A DNA stretch of 64,000 bases. Origin: Stachybotrys elegans (Eukaryota; Ascomycota; Sordariomycetes; Hypocreales; Stachybotryaceae). The stretch is taken from assembly GCA_020746835.1 (NCBI GenBank), contig JAGPNK010000002.1, positions 1,364,001 to 1,428,000 of the forward strand, written 5' to 3'. Position numbers and translations under genes: made by a program. Positions 1-10,962 of the stretch are shown in pieces. Every line of letters begins with the position of its first letter. Within the stretch, counting starts at the first letter, position 1. The notes beneath the pieces were generated by a model. The model was not told where the DNA came from, did not search any database, and saw only the letters and a list, made by a program, of their open reading frames with translations.

Positions 1-1
1 C

Positions 2-1153
2 GCCAAATATGGACAAGCTTTCGCATTCCCCATGTACGATTATCTCCTTGAGCGCCACGGCGTCGATCCTGTGCTCAGCTTCGAGCTGGATAAGCGTGGA
101 TACAAGACCAAGTTTCTCCGGTCACGGCCCGAGCTTGCTCGCGTATCTTGGATCAACGACGTCGAGCTTGAACAGGACGTTGGCCATGCTGCAACTACTT
201 TACTCGATCTTGGTCTCAACAAGGAGCAGCAGGTGTGGAACAAGAAGATTGAGCTCAGCATGAGCAAGCTTGCTCTTCTGGCAGAAACCGAGACGACATC
301 CCGAAAGAACGGGCTATTTAAGCCGGACGTCGACGAGGCTCGCAATGAAGAGCAGATGAAGAAGATTGATCGAGAGCTGGTCTCAGTCAGAATACAGAAC
401 CAGCTCTACGACCTCGTCAGCATCTGCACGCGCGAGGCTGTCGACGACGCGGCCGCCCTTCACTTTGCAATGGAGGCACACAGCATGAACATTCCTAGAC
501 GTCAGAGGGCTCTGTACCAAATCTTCGAGGATGGCATGAAGCGACTACTGCGACACGAGGCCCTGGATGCCATGACCCTCATCGACCTGCTGACACTGGT
601 ATATCTAAGCCCCGATCTGCGGATGGAAGATGAACACCCATTCTGGATGGCGCTCAAGGTCGCCGAGAGTAGCTGCCACCCTGACGAGCGAAAGGAGGCC
701 TCCAAGCTCATTTGGCGGAGACTCTTCATTCGGGATGACTGGGCTAAGATGAACGACACCCAGCTGAAGGGTGACTGCGAGGTTGTTGAGCGCCTTTCTG
801 ATACCGAGCTTTTCCTGATGTTTGAAGACTGCATTCGCTTCCGTAAGTTCGAACCAGTCCATCCTCTCATCCACTATATTAACTTGTTCACAGAGGATCC
901 CCGAGAGCCGTTCCGCCCAAAGGCGCCAATGGATGTAGCGGGTGCCTTTACAGAGACGCTGGACCGCCGGTTCCGCGACTTTGATGCAGGCTTCCAGAAC
1001 AAGCTTCTCGAGGCTATGCGGTGGGAGGATAAGCTGCTCCTGCAGTACATTGAGAAGAATCGTCTTAGCGAATGGGTCCTGACGACCTTTGACGCCGCTC
1101 GTGTCGACATGAATGCGCAGCTCGACAACGCCACTAAGGAAGGCGCTGTCTAG
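2..1153 (+). CDS. NUP133: Nucleoporin Nup133, C-terminal part (5' end outside window)
   Basis: The frame is open from base 2 to a TAG at 1151-1153, giving 383 visible residues; the N-terminal beta-propeller half lies upstream of the window. The protein is all-helical, without membrane segments, and matches the C-terminal helical stack of the Nup133/Nup155 family: YGQAFAFPMYDYLLE near the start, repeated LLDLGLNKEQQ/LALLAETE-type helices, and an end like LSEWVLTTFDAARVDMNAQL. In the family this part anchors Nup133 to the Y-shaped (Nup84/Nup107) complex of the nuclear pore. Bases 843-893 look like an intron (GTAAGT donor, CACAG acceptor, 51 bp, divisible by three). The frame stays open through it, so both spliced and unspliced readings are possible. 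Convergent with eIF2-beta. Family assignment is from remembered sequence character, not a search. Confidence 0.82.
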   Translation, partial: AKYGQAFAFPMYDYLLERHGVDPVLSFELDKRGYKTKFLRSRPELARVSWINDVELEQDVGHAATTLLDLGLNKEQQVWNKKIELSMSKLALLAETETTSRKNGLFKPDVDEARNEEQMKKIDRELVSVRIQNQLYDLVSICTREAVDDAAALHFAMEAHSMNIPRRQRALYQIFEDGMKRLLRHEALDAMTLIDLLTLVYLSPDLRMEDEHPFWMALKVAESSCHPDERKEASKLIWRRLFIRDDWAKMNDTQLKGDCEVVERLSDTELFLMFEDCIRFRKFEPVHPLIHYINLFTEDPREPFRPKAPMDVAGAFTETLDRRFRDFDAGFQNKLLEAMRWEDKLLLQYIEKNRLSEWVLTTFDAARVDMNAQLDNATKEGAV

Positions 1154-2042
1154 GCGACAAACTCCGACCAGGTTCAATATCGACGAGTATGAACACGGCA
1201 ATAGCAGGTTCTAGTCAACATCATGTATTATACTATGTCAAATGAATGGGAGGGCGCAGCAATAGAGTGCTCCGCCGGGCGGTGGGAACATAATAACCGA
1301 GGAGGGGGTGCGGAGGGGCAAAATGTCTTTGGAACGGAAGGCTTTGCTTCGGCATTGCACGAGGAGCAGAGACGAGACGCGTGCTCTTTTCCTTTCCGTC
1401 TTGCATCTTCATGTTTACGGTGTATGGATGGCTTTGGGAGGGAGGGGATTCTTCAACAACTTTTGTTTTCCCTTTGTTTTAGGTAATTACGGATACGGGT
1501 TTCTTCCATGTCAATACATGACCTCGACTGACTGCACCCTACAATCTATTTCCTCGTATCATGCTGTTCTGTGCTTGGCCTGAATTGTTGTAGAAGCAAA
1601 ATTTACATGTCTTATATGGCGGCTTGCTCGAGTTCCCAATCGTTGCATTATGCACAGCTGGGACATATATGTCAGGATATTGATGCTCATGATTCATTCT
1701 AACCCCCTCAAATATGTATGGCAGCTTGATACGTCAAATCCCTTCCAACGTTACGGTACACGAGACGCCAAAATACACCCTGCTGACGTTTGAGTCCCCT
1801 TTCCACCGTGTCCTTCCCTTTTATGCCCAGCATGACTCTCCTGCTCCTTTTTGGTAGAGAGCGTCAACTTTGCTCTCCTAGTGACGGCAGTGGTGCAGTT
1901 GTGCTCGCGAGCAAACTGATAAGCCGGCGTGTCTACAACGTGAAGAAGAGTAAAAACAACGAGAACGCCATGACACGAGGGACGCTGGGGAGGTGCAAGT
2001 TGCGGAGCCAGAGCGGATAAAGCATTTGCTTCTGGGTGTTGC
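1154..2042. other. Convergent 3' intergenic region
   Basis: About 890 bp between the stops of the convergent Nup133 and eIF2-beta genes. T-rich stretches (1460-1700) fit 3' untranslated regions. I see no coding region here: the open stretches are short and lack coding-like codon use. Confidence 0.6.
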
Positions 2043-3632
2043 TTAACCCTGCATCTTCTTTCTCTTGCCGACCTGGGCGGAGAAACCAGTCTTGATGGCC
2101 GTGACACTGCGGCGGGAACCGCAGTTGTTGCAGGTGATGAAGTATAGACGGTTCTCACCCTTGTTGAGCTCGGTATCGGGCGACTTGCACGTCTTGCAGG
2201 TGACGTACTCGACTGGATATATTTGTTAGCATTGGAGGGCAATGGAGGGAGAGATCTGTGGTACGTACTGATGTATTTTCGCACAACGTTCTCAATCTGC
2301 TTCTGCTGGAAACGACCCTTGATGACGAGTCGGCGGCTACCGTCAACGGAACCGTTGGTACCCAACTCGGCAAAGAGATAAGCGGTGACGTGCTCCTCGG
2401 TACGCTTCATCCTCTTGCAAATGTCGGCAATGTTGGCAAAGACAGTCTTTCGGTTACCTTCACGCATGCACTGGGGCGGGGGGATCTTGTAGCTCTTGGT
2501 TCCGCTGAGGGAGTGGTCAGGGTTCTTCTGGGAGAGCTGGTGGAAGAAGCGCTGGAGCAACAGGCTGTAGCCGATGTTCTTGGTCTCATCGTGCGCCCAG
2601 ATGCCGGTGCCAGCGTCCATGTCACCGACGTCCTCGGTGGCGGGGCCGTCAGCACCCTCCTCGTTGTCCTGAACCTCGAGCTGCTTGAGCTTGGCGGTGA
2701 ACTCGTCGTCATCGCCCGTCTCCTTGACCTTCTTCTTCTTCTTCTTCTTCATGGTCAGGTCGAGACCACCGTCCTCGGCGGGGGCGGCGTCGTCGCCCGC
2801 GGCGTCATCATCCTCAGTCTTGACCTTCTTCTTCTTCTTTTTCTTAAGGAGGGAAAGGTCGAGGCCACCGTCGTCGGTGGGAGGCTGAGCATCATCGGCG
2901 CCGACTTCAGGCACAGGATCAGTAAAGGCCCCAAGGGCTGCAGAGAGCGGCGGCGTACGAGGCGTGTGCGACTGGGCAGTCGTCTCCTTGGTCTCCTCGG
3001 TAGCGTTCATGATGGAAACTGAGCCGTCGGCGTCTACAACTAGCTGTTCGTCGGTGAAGGCGACGGATTTTCGAGACTTGCGCTCCGTGTGCTGATCCTA
3101 CGAGGAAAAAGCGTGAGCAATCGACCGGCGAGGACGAGGAGGAATTGTTGATGTCGAGAGAGAGAGAGAGGAAGAGGAAGGGAGGGGGGGGGGGGTAGAA
3201 TTGTCGTGTCGAGATGGAAAGTAACAGAAAAGTTATTCGAGGATGAGTCAAAAGGAAGTGTAAAGAAGTGGCACACACGCACAAGACGCACACACACGCA
3301 GTGAGTAGCCAACCACAATCGGGGAGGCGAGGGGGATAAGGCAACGGGCAAATGTAGAGGGAAAGAAAAGGTGGGGTAAATTTTGGAGGGGCAAGGGCTT
3401 GGATGGTTCTTGGTGGCATCCACGGCGTGTGCTAAGACACTTTGGCTGCTGCCATGGCATTCCATGCCTTGCTGTGCTGTCCCTCCTCCATTCTGCTCCG
3501 GTGCTAAAACAACGAGCATGCATATGCCGTGTTGCACGCCTTGGTTTGTGATGGGTGGGTGATGTATCGACTGAAGAAACCAAAGGGGGAAGAAAAACTG
3601 CACTGGAAAAGGCAACTTACGTCTCCCTCCAT
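2043..3632 (-). CDS. SUI3: Translation initiation factor eIF2 subunit beta, three coding exons
   Basis: eIF2-beta belongs to the eIF2-GTP-Met-tRNAi ternary complex. Exons are 3632-3621, 3097-2269 and 2212-2043, giving 336 aa, close to the usual 285-335. The first coding exon is only 12 nt (MEGD), then a 523-bp intron with donor GTAAGT and acceptor TAG. I preferred this start over the Met at 3010 because it keeps [10 protein letters not shown], a typical eIF2-beta N-terminus. The second intron (2213-2268, 56 bp) joins RKYI to IEYVTC. Features in order: two blocks of seven lysines (GTPase-activating and exchange-factor binding; yeast and human have three), the core ending in [16 protein letters not shown], and a C4 zinc ribbon with CKTC and CNNC. 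The Met-3010 frame alone would run into the second intron and lose the zinc ribbon. Divergent from the Mim2-like gene. Confidence 0.93.
3098..3620 (-). other. Long first intron of the eIF2-beta gene, with simple repeats
   Basis: 523 bp, about ten times longer than the other introns here. Donor GTAAGT at 3620, acceptor CTCGTAG at 3098, phase 0. It contains a GA run (3156-3171) and a G12 tract (3184-3195), which read as pyrimidine tracts on the transcript. Long first introns near the start are common in fungal translation genes and may hold expression-enhancing elements (inference). Confidence 0.75.
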
Positions 3633-4485
3633 GATTGCGGATGAGTCCTCGTCTCCCCTTTTGATTTCCTTCTTATCCTCCTTGGATATCTTCAGTGATA
3701 TGATGCAATGCGACCCGGGCAGCTGGCGGCGCAGGCACTTGTTTGAATTCCAGACACCTCTCAGACGTTGGACTCAGACTATGAGATAAATAACCGAGGC
3801 GGGCGATGACTTTGGTGGGCGGAGCAGTGACGGGTTGGCGTAAAACGGCTAAAGGCCTAGGAGGCGGTAGATGGCTATCGCAAACTGGTCGGCAGGCGAT
3901 GAAAGACGCAGAGCAGAATGGTCGGAGGAACCTGCATTAGAAGACGGGCGGGCTTCAAGAGTCATACTACGGGCCTGGCTGATGATGCACCCTTGACTCT
4001 GATAGCCAGAGTCACGTGGCCATCCATCCATTCTCGAAGCTTGGACTCCGTAAGGTGCCCCAGAGTGCTTTCAGTGGTTGAGGGAGGTCCAGGCGCTACT
4101 GCCAGTCCCATTGTGCAGCTGGTGCCGCACAACCAATAGCGTCATGGCAGCACTACCGGTAGCGGAGCCCGTCCGCTCTCTACCTCCATCATACGCCCTG
4201 CCTGCATCACTGACCAGACCGATCCGCCAGCACCACGTCGACACCGAAGGCTCGCATCTCCATCAATGCGACGGTGCAGCTTACGATTCCGGCGCCGTAA
4301 CGCTTGAGTCACCAGGGCCTCTACCCGCAGCACATCAAATCCCGGCCGCGCCATTGGTGATTGACGGAATCGACCAAAGCATCCCTTCGGCCAAGCCTAC
4401 GACGAGACCTGCACTACGACGTGTCAGCTGACCCATCATCGCCATCGAGGTAGATCGAGAGAGAGAAAAAGAGAGAACGAAAGCA
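3633..4485. promoter_or_regulatory. Divergent promoter region, eIF2-beta / Mim2-like
   Basis: About 850 bp between two start codons pointing away from each other. No coding region is supported. A purine-rich leader (GAGAGAGAAAAAGAGAG, 4452-4470) sits directly before the Mim2-like start. I cannot name specific factor sites. Confidence 0.5.
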
Positions 4486-4919
4486 ATGTCTACGGGCGGA
4501 TCGTTGTTCGACCTCCGCGCCTCGGCGCTGGACGAAAAGGACGAACTTGACTCCCTCCCTTCCGACTCCACGAGCGACATCTACTCGACCGATTCGGAAG
4601 CCCAGGCAGAGTGGGAGCGAAGCCTAGAGCAGCTGCAGCTCCTCCTCACCATGATGATCGTGCCGTGGTTTGGCAAGTACTTTGGCCGCAAGTTTGCCTA
4701 CTGGAGTAAGTGGAAACCCCCGGGGTCCGACCCGTCGTGCTGCAACGCAATACAACGAAACGCAACACATGGGAAGCATCTGTCTCTTCGGAATTGGGCT
4801 GACATGATGCTTTAGGCTGGGCACGTTATATGGAATGGGCGCATAATATGGAGGTGAAGTGGACGAACAAGAAGTCGTTCAAGGCGGTGGGAGCTGTCGA
4901 GGCGGCTACCACGTTGTAA
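4486..4919 (+). CDS. Mim2-like mitochondrial outer-membrane import protein, two exons
   Basis: Exons 4486-4705 and 4816-4919, 107 aa. The 110-bp intron has donor GTAAGT, branch GGCTGACAT and acceptor TTTAG, joining FAYWS to WARYMEWAH. The protein has an acidic, Ser/Asp-rich N-terminus (residues 15-45), an amphipathic or transmembrane stretch (LQLLLTMMIVPWFGKYFGRK, about 50-70) and a conserved C-terminus ending GAVEAATTL. This layout fits the small fungal Mim2 family, which works with Mim1 to insert helical proteins into the mitochondrial outer membrane. The assignment rests on overall pattern and remembered fungal relatives, so it is moderate. The unspliced reading stops soon after the donor, which supports splicing. 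Confidence 0.68.
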
Positions 4920-5514
4920 TACCACAACCAGCATTTCACTACACACACGACCATCATGCACGGCCGAACGCAGAAGGCAGCTCGACTACGTGGCTGCAAG
5001 TTGTCGATATAAAACTGGAAAACATAGAGCTTTCAGATGGAGAGGCTGGCCGCATCGCTGGCCCATCCCGAGCTGTCTGTGTACAATAGGACAATCTATA
5101 TCAGATTCATGACCCAAATTGCATTTCAAAGGCACGTCAGGTAATACAGAATAAAACTCCAATTGACTACAAGAGCCATTACTGGGTCAAACCCATGGTA
5201 TGTCATAAGGGGCAAGGTTGGTATTAAAGCTCGTTACAAAACTCATATACATGATTAAGCCTTCTCGATCCGGTATCAAGACATTAAACCCAGACAAAGA
5301 GACTGCGTGAACCCGTGTGGGTATTTCTTTTTTTTGAGGTTCCTCGCTCGGTAGCGCAGGACGTTGCCATCTGTCGCGCTGACCTTGAGCAGGAGACGAT
5401 ACAGGATGGGCCTGCATGCATCTGCATCATCGAGCTGCCATGTGAAGGTGGCGCGCTGTACCTCTGCGGTGTGGTGCACTGCGATGCACTGCGGGAGGGC
5501 ACGACAGCTAGTGC
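4920..5514. other. Convergent 3' intergenic region
   Basis: About 600 bp between the convergent Mim2-like and NCE102 genes, presumably the two 3' untranslated regions. The short open frames are not coding-like. Confidence 0.5.
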
Positions 5515-6027
5515 TTACACGCCGACCTGGGACATGCTGGGCCGGGAGGAGCGGGAGGTACCGGAAAAGCCGGAACGGTACTGCCTGTAGGTGAAGAAGA
5601 GGCAGACGCAGAAGGTGGCCCACAGGAACCAGACAAAGGCGGTGGCAGCTTGGAGCTTGCGGCACCTGTGCTCGTCGTTGGCAGAGCCCCAGCCGATCCA
5701 GTCGTGGGGAAGATTGGCATTCCTGAGGTTGCCGCAGTTGGGGGCGCGCGTCTCGGCGGCCAGGACGATGGCGTCAATGAAAGTAAAGAGCACGGCGAGG
5801 ATGTCGAGGGATAGCAGGACCAGGGGCAGGGCCAGCGCGGTGATGACGGCGGCGGCGAGGCCGAACAGGACGGCTACCCAGGATAGGGCGGCGACGAACA
5901 TGCTGAAGTTGATGGTGACCATGTGGCCGTTGATGTTGCTGGCGATGAGGTTGCCGACGAGGGCCGTGAAGATGAGGGTGAAGACGAAAGCAAGGCCGCG
6001 CAGGGCCATGTTGATGATGCCCGACAT
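5515..6027 (-). CDS. NCE102: NCE102-type MARVEL-domain eisosome protein
   Basis: Single exon, 170 aa (yeast Nce102 is 173). Four hydrophobic segments: about residues 6-28, 40-63, 68-95 and 126-148, the MARVEL topology. The loop between TM3 and TM4 carries the paired cysteines and DWIGWG-type residues seen in fungal Nce102/FhnA proteins, and the cytosolic tail is short and Ser-rich (ends SQVGV). In yeast and Aspergillus this family organises eisosome/MCC plasma-membrane domains, senses sphingolipid and was first described in non-classical export. The start at 6027 (ACATG) places TM1 directly at the N-terminus, as usual. The gene stands alone, with a gap of more than 4 kb upstream. Confidence 0.9.
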   Translation of the reverse strand: MSGIINMALRGLAFVFTLIFTALVGNLIASNINGHMVTINFSMFVAALSWVAVLFGLAAAVITALALPLVLLSLDILAVLFTFIDAIVLAAETRAPNCGNLRNANLPHDWIGWGSANDEHRCRKLQAATAFVWFLWATFCVCLFFTYRQYRSGFSGTSRSSRPSMSQVGV

Positions 6028-9000
6028 GTTTGCTGTGTTGATGGGGTGTTGTGATGTGGTAGCAGAAGTAGAAGACGAAGATTATTCGAGGATGTCTGTG
6101 AGCAGAAGAGGAGTTGCAGCTATTATGGTTGGTGGTATAGGCGTTGTAAAGCGAGGTTCGCACGGAACAGATGCAGTGGTGCAGTGGAGGAGAGGAAGCG
6201 AGAATGAAGAAAACGAGTTTAGATGCGAATGGAGAGGAGGCTGGCTTTTAAGAAATGGAAAGGTATGTATGAACTCATAGCGTGGGCTGAGGACGAGGAG
6301 AAGGCATGGGAGGAACGGCCCTCGCATACCGAGCCTGCTTTGCCTGGCTGCTGGTCTGACCACACTCCCGTCACCACTCGAGGTAGTAGTATGTAGAGCA
6401 TGTCATGCAGGGATTGGCAAGCGCCTATGTGGGATGCACGTACGTAAGTGGGCTGGGGCCGCGACGGGAGAGAAGGCAGTTGGTGGTGGTTCCAGCATGC
6501 CAACGAGAGGCTCTCATCCAATCCCTTTGTCCCTTTGCCCTTGTCAACGATTTCACCAGTGCATACATTATTGACTTGTAGGGTATTTTTTCAATTTTCC
6601 GACACGTTTCAATGCGACCGCTTTCCAACCCTTCCTCCTCTCCATCTACCCTCGACACGTCCATGCCGTCGTGTGAGATATTGGATAGCTCGGATGACGG
6701 AGGGGACTCTGTGACGTGATGGCACCAATGCTTATTAGTCTTGCGTCCCTCCTGACCATTACTCCGCAGTGAAGCTTTCAAGTGGAGGCGCATGGAAGCC
6801 AGCCGGAGCGATCGGCAATGACGTGGGTTAACCCTATGAAAAAAATGAAAAAAACCCCTCCAAGCAAGCACAATGATAATACATCATAGGTAGCTCGATC
6901 CCATCCTCCCCCGCTTGTGTGCTGCCCAAGCGCCAGAGGATGACGGGAGGAGTAGACTGATGATGCATTGCATTCATTTGTCCCGGCTTGCCGCCGTACG
7001 TGAGGCTGCTTCGCCCCAAACGCACCCTCGCGTCGCAAACCATCGCATGTTTGATGGTGCGTCTCCTTGCGCAGGCGTTTAATAAACAAAATAGGTACCA
7101 AACGCGCGGCCATTCGATAGGCTCACGGCGCACAGTTGGCATGTTTCCACTGCCGCCGTGCTGCCCCGTCTCCTCCGCCCACAACCCCCTCCCCCCTGCC
7201 TGTGCTCTCGGGCGGCAGCACATGTCAGCCAGCACCCTTGCTGCACCCGCGGGCGGCGGGTCGTGATTGGACGCGGGGCGTTTCACATACAGCCGCCGGG
7301 GATTTATTGTCATGTTTATTTTTGACCATCTGAATTCCTCGGGTTTCCCCATGTCCTGCCTTGGAAATGCCCTGGTGAGTCTGGCGTTTGGCGTTTGGCG
7401 GCTAGCCAAGAGTCATGGGTGGAATGGGATCAAATACATTGGATGATGAATCGGGGACATGCGTAAAACAAATCCAATGCACCCTGAACCCTGACGTCGC
7501 ATCACGGCACGGGCCCTACTGACCTACATACCTCCCTATTCAACGCCCCCACAGGCCTCAAAGGGCAATGGGCGGATCCCCAGCCTGCTGCGGCTCTTTG
7601 CTTCAACCTCCGATTCCACATTGTGTCTCTCCCATCTACATACTTTCTAGAGATGTCACACCACCCAATAGTTTGGATCATCACGCCCGAATACCACCTC
7701 CCAGGAACCTTGTGCTCCTTCCACATGCGTACCTGGTGCAAGCAAGCGTCCATACCGAGCGCAACGGCTCCTACCGTCTGCCGCGAACCTCCCCCTCCCA
7801 AACATCAACTTCCTACGCGACGCTAACTTGTCCTATCAGGCGGCAGATGTCTGAACGCCTCTGCTCGACCATCGCGTCAACGGCATCCTGTGACCGTACC
7901 GCGCCATCCTTTGCCTGATCATGCTCCCTCGCAATCCTCTCGGCATCTTTACCGAGTCTCTGGACCGATAGCCCGCCTTTGCGTCGATGTGCAAATTGGC
8001 TTGCGCAAGGGGACATGATTCATTCCATCATCTTCCTCTCTGTCCTCCTCTCAAGTCTATTATTTTCTATTTGTATTTGTATTTGTATTTTATTTCCTAT
8101 TTTATTTCTAATTCCCCCCTCCTTCCGCCCACCTCTGATCTGTGGGAGAAACTAACGCTTCCCTTGGCTGACCCAAGTCTTTCTCTTCCTATCGCAAACG
8201 ATCCCCAAAACAGCCTCGCGCTGTGGTTTTCTGTCTTGCACCATGCGCTAGCCCTCTTTTTCCGAATCGCGTCCGGCGGTTTTCAGCGGGAAAAAAACTC
8301 CAGACCGCCTGCGTCAGCCACAGACCGACGTGCTTCCAAGCAATATTCTAGAACGTCCTTTCATGCCAGCTTACCCTCCTCCATTAAGGTTCAGGGCTCG
8401 GTGCTACCTGGGGGTGTGAACCTATTATTGTTCATCCGTTATTCCTTCTTCCCCCCCTTTCCACCTTTCCACCTTCACACCTTCGCTCACTCGAGCTTTG
8501 CATACCAGTCATTACGAGCTCCATTGCTCGCCGACCTGCCAAGCCCTGGAAACCTTCGTCAAGCCAGAAAACGTGGCCGCAGCTATTTTCACGAGACAAC
8601 TATCCAGGTGCTCGGATCTCTGGTCAACACGCTGCCACGTCAGATCAAACGGGTACTACATCGGCGAATTGGAGCTTGGGGGGCCTCGACCCGACTCTAT
8701 TCCAACCTGTCATGACACCACACACATACAGCTTTTCTCCGTTCTACACACACGCACTACTACACTCCCCCCCTCCTCCTCCAAAACCTTGCGAACTTTT
8801 TAGCTTAGAGTTGTCCAGTGACATTCACTTCCCAATCGAGTCGACTGCGTCGTTCATAAGCATCGCCCGGTTCGTACGAGATCGATCCATGGCCTACCAG
8901 GCGGCCAGACGCTGGGGCTCCTCCTCGCATCCAGTGTATACGCCTTCGGAGCTGCATTAGTAGTGCCTTCCCTGGTCGAGGTCGGGTCGGAATGGCGTCT

Positions 9001-10368
9001 TGCACACCCCCGCGCCCTCCGCCCATCACCTGTCCGTCGCTCGCCGACTCGTAGCCCCCCAAAGCCCAGAACAAGATCCAGGAACATGATTGCCAATGCC
9101 GGAAAGCCGGGATAGTTTGGATCCCCACCCACACAAGTGCTCTTCATCTTGGGTCACAAGGCTATCCGTTCTTCTGGTCCCTCCTCGCTGTGAGTCAATC
9201 GTGACGAGGCCATTTTCCAACCCGCTTGCTGCGCACCAAAGATATATGGCCTGCGTGAATAGAGTTGAGAGCAACCCTCTTTAGCTTCACGACCAGTCAC
9301 TCAACTTTGGAGCTAGCTGTGAGCTTTCTGTTCCTTCACCTGCAAAGTTACTTCTTGGTCCTCTCGCCTCCACTATCATGCCCTAGGGAACGTCGAAACC
9401 TTGACCGGCAAACTTTTGGCGATCGCTACTTCAATGTCAGATATAATCACGAGCCGATATCTGTCACGCAGTCATGGAATTGATTCCGTACTTGTACATA
9501 TCAGCGCATTGTAATCCCTCGCGCTAATACAGCCCTTCACGAGATGTCCGTGTCGTTAGTATGACTTCGCGACAGTACGGTTGGCTTAGTTGTAAAGAAC
9601 CTTTCGTTCTCCCACCAGTAACACCTCAGACTCAATGTGATCACATATATTATGTAGGTATGACGATGTTCTATCTGGATCCTGTCGTATACGTCCCTAT
9701 AAAATACAGACCGAACACAACTCCTGCTGGTGACGAAAAGAGGGCATGCGTCGTAGACAAATCTAATAATACAATAGGTGTGAAATAATACAGTGTAAAA
9801 TAAAACAACAACAACCAACTGACTTGGAAACAGACGCCCGCCAAAACCCTCGCTTTGTAGCAGACCAGGATGTACTACTTATTATGGATGGAGGTTTTTT
9901 TCTTCTTCTTTTTTTTTTGTGGGTTTTCTCTCTCCCTCCCCCACCTTCTTTCCCTCCCGTAGCTCCCATGCACCCGGACTTTGAACCGCCTGTTTATCCA
10001 CCCATCTGGACAAATCTGTAGGAATTGGCAACAACTGCTGCACCTTGTCCAACATCCTAAACATTGAATGGAGCTTGTTTCTAAATATTCCATTCGGTAT
10101 ATTGGTGGAGTCGACAGGGGATGTGGCATTTGAGGCGGGGCACTCCGGCGGAATGGAACCCGGGGACAGACCACCCATGATGAGCATGAAATTATCATGA
10201 TGAGCGAATAAACATGTAAGCAGACACCGGCTTCTGGGCGTCGGGGAAAGCTGGGTTCGGTCGTATGTGAGAACCCATGATGGCTTGTTTCAGGTTTAAT
10301 TGGCGTCTTCAGCTTGATAACCCAAGCATGCGCAATCGCGGAAAAGTCGGCAAAATCGACTATTGCGT
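6028..10368. other. 4.3-kb gene-poor region upstream of NCE102
   Basis: No frame with convincing codon use, domain or splice sites. The longest frame (7987-8715) is low-complexity: its sequence around 8053-8110 is a TATTTG-type repeat followed by C/T-rich DNA. A poly-T/CTT tract lies at 9897-9920. The region probably holds the NCE102 promoter and the 3' end of the next gene; unannotated non-coding RNA cannot be excluded. Confidence 0.5.
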
Positions 10369-10962
10369 TCAAGCTCGAGCGTGATCCCAGTATCGCCTGC
10401 GTGCCATGATTGCAGTGGCATTGCCAGTAAAGCGGTTCTGGAAGAAGTTGAAGACAGCAAATTCGTCGCGGGTCATGACATATGAACTTGGCTGTGCCTG
10501 GACCTTGGCCCAGATATTGCTGAGAGCCTGCTCGAGAATCTTGCTGACGGTGGGGTCTTGAGCGCCATCGGGACTCTCGCGGGCGATCTCTAGGGCCTGT
10601 GCGACGGCGGCGTCTTGCTGACCGCGAGACGGCACAGCAACGGGCATTTGCGGGCTGGCGGCCATGATGACGGAGTCACACATAGGAGGGTTCCGGGAAT
10701 AGTAGTGCGGTTGAGCCTGCGGCAGGGACTGATGGGACAGTGAATGTGTGAGGGGTTGAGTGTGCTGAAGATAGGAAGGAGACTGTGGATGGTGGATCGA
10801 TTGTTGTCGCTGTAAGTTGTGGTGCTGTGTATGTGATGGAATAGCCGAGACGGATAATGATCGGTAGGGAGGAGAGTAGTAGTAACTCTGGGGAGGTGGG
10901 AAGGACTGGGCAGCGACGGACAACATATTGCTTGCGTCTGATGCGGAGGGTGGAGGGCTCAT
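10369..10962 (-). CDS. Conserved fungal protein of unknown function
   Basis: 197 aa from the ATG at 10962 (MSPPPSASDASN). The N-terminal two thirds are low-complexity and rich in Ser, Pro, Gln, His and Tyr (QSYYYSPPYRS, SIHHPQSPSYLQ), and so probably disordered. The C-terminal 65 residues look like a folded helical module: DPTVSKILEQALSNIWAKVQ, then YVMTRDEFAVFNFFQNRF, ending ARRRYWDHARA. I do not know a named domain for it, but the contrast between low-complexity head and ordered tail argues for a real gene. The frame is open about 60 codons further upstream without another ATG, and a possible acceptor (ATATCAG, just upstream) suggests a 5' intron. Its isolation by about 4.3 kb on each side is typical of genes with large regulatory regions (inference). 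Confidence 0.7.
   Translation of the reverse strand: MSPPPSASDASNMLSVAAQSFPPPQSYYYSPPYRSLSVSAIPSHTQHHNLQRQQSIHHPQSPSYLQHTQPLTHSLSHQSLPQAQPHYYSRNPPMCDSVIMAASPQMPVAVPSRGQQDAAVAQALEIARESPDGAQDPTVSKILEQALSNIWAKVQAQPSSYVMTRDEFAVFNFFQNRFTGNATAIMARRRYWDHARA

Noticed and set aside
2258..3022. 254-codon open frame antisense to eIF2-beta
   Set aside because: Mirror of a GC-rich coding strand; its Leu/Val runs come from the lysine blocks read backwards, and the sense strand is a certain gene.
7987..8715. 242-codon open frame in the 6-10 kb desert
   Set aside because: Made of TATTTG and C/T-rich repeats; low complexity, no family.
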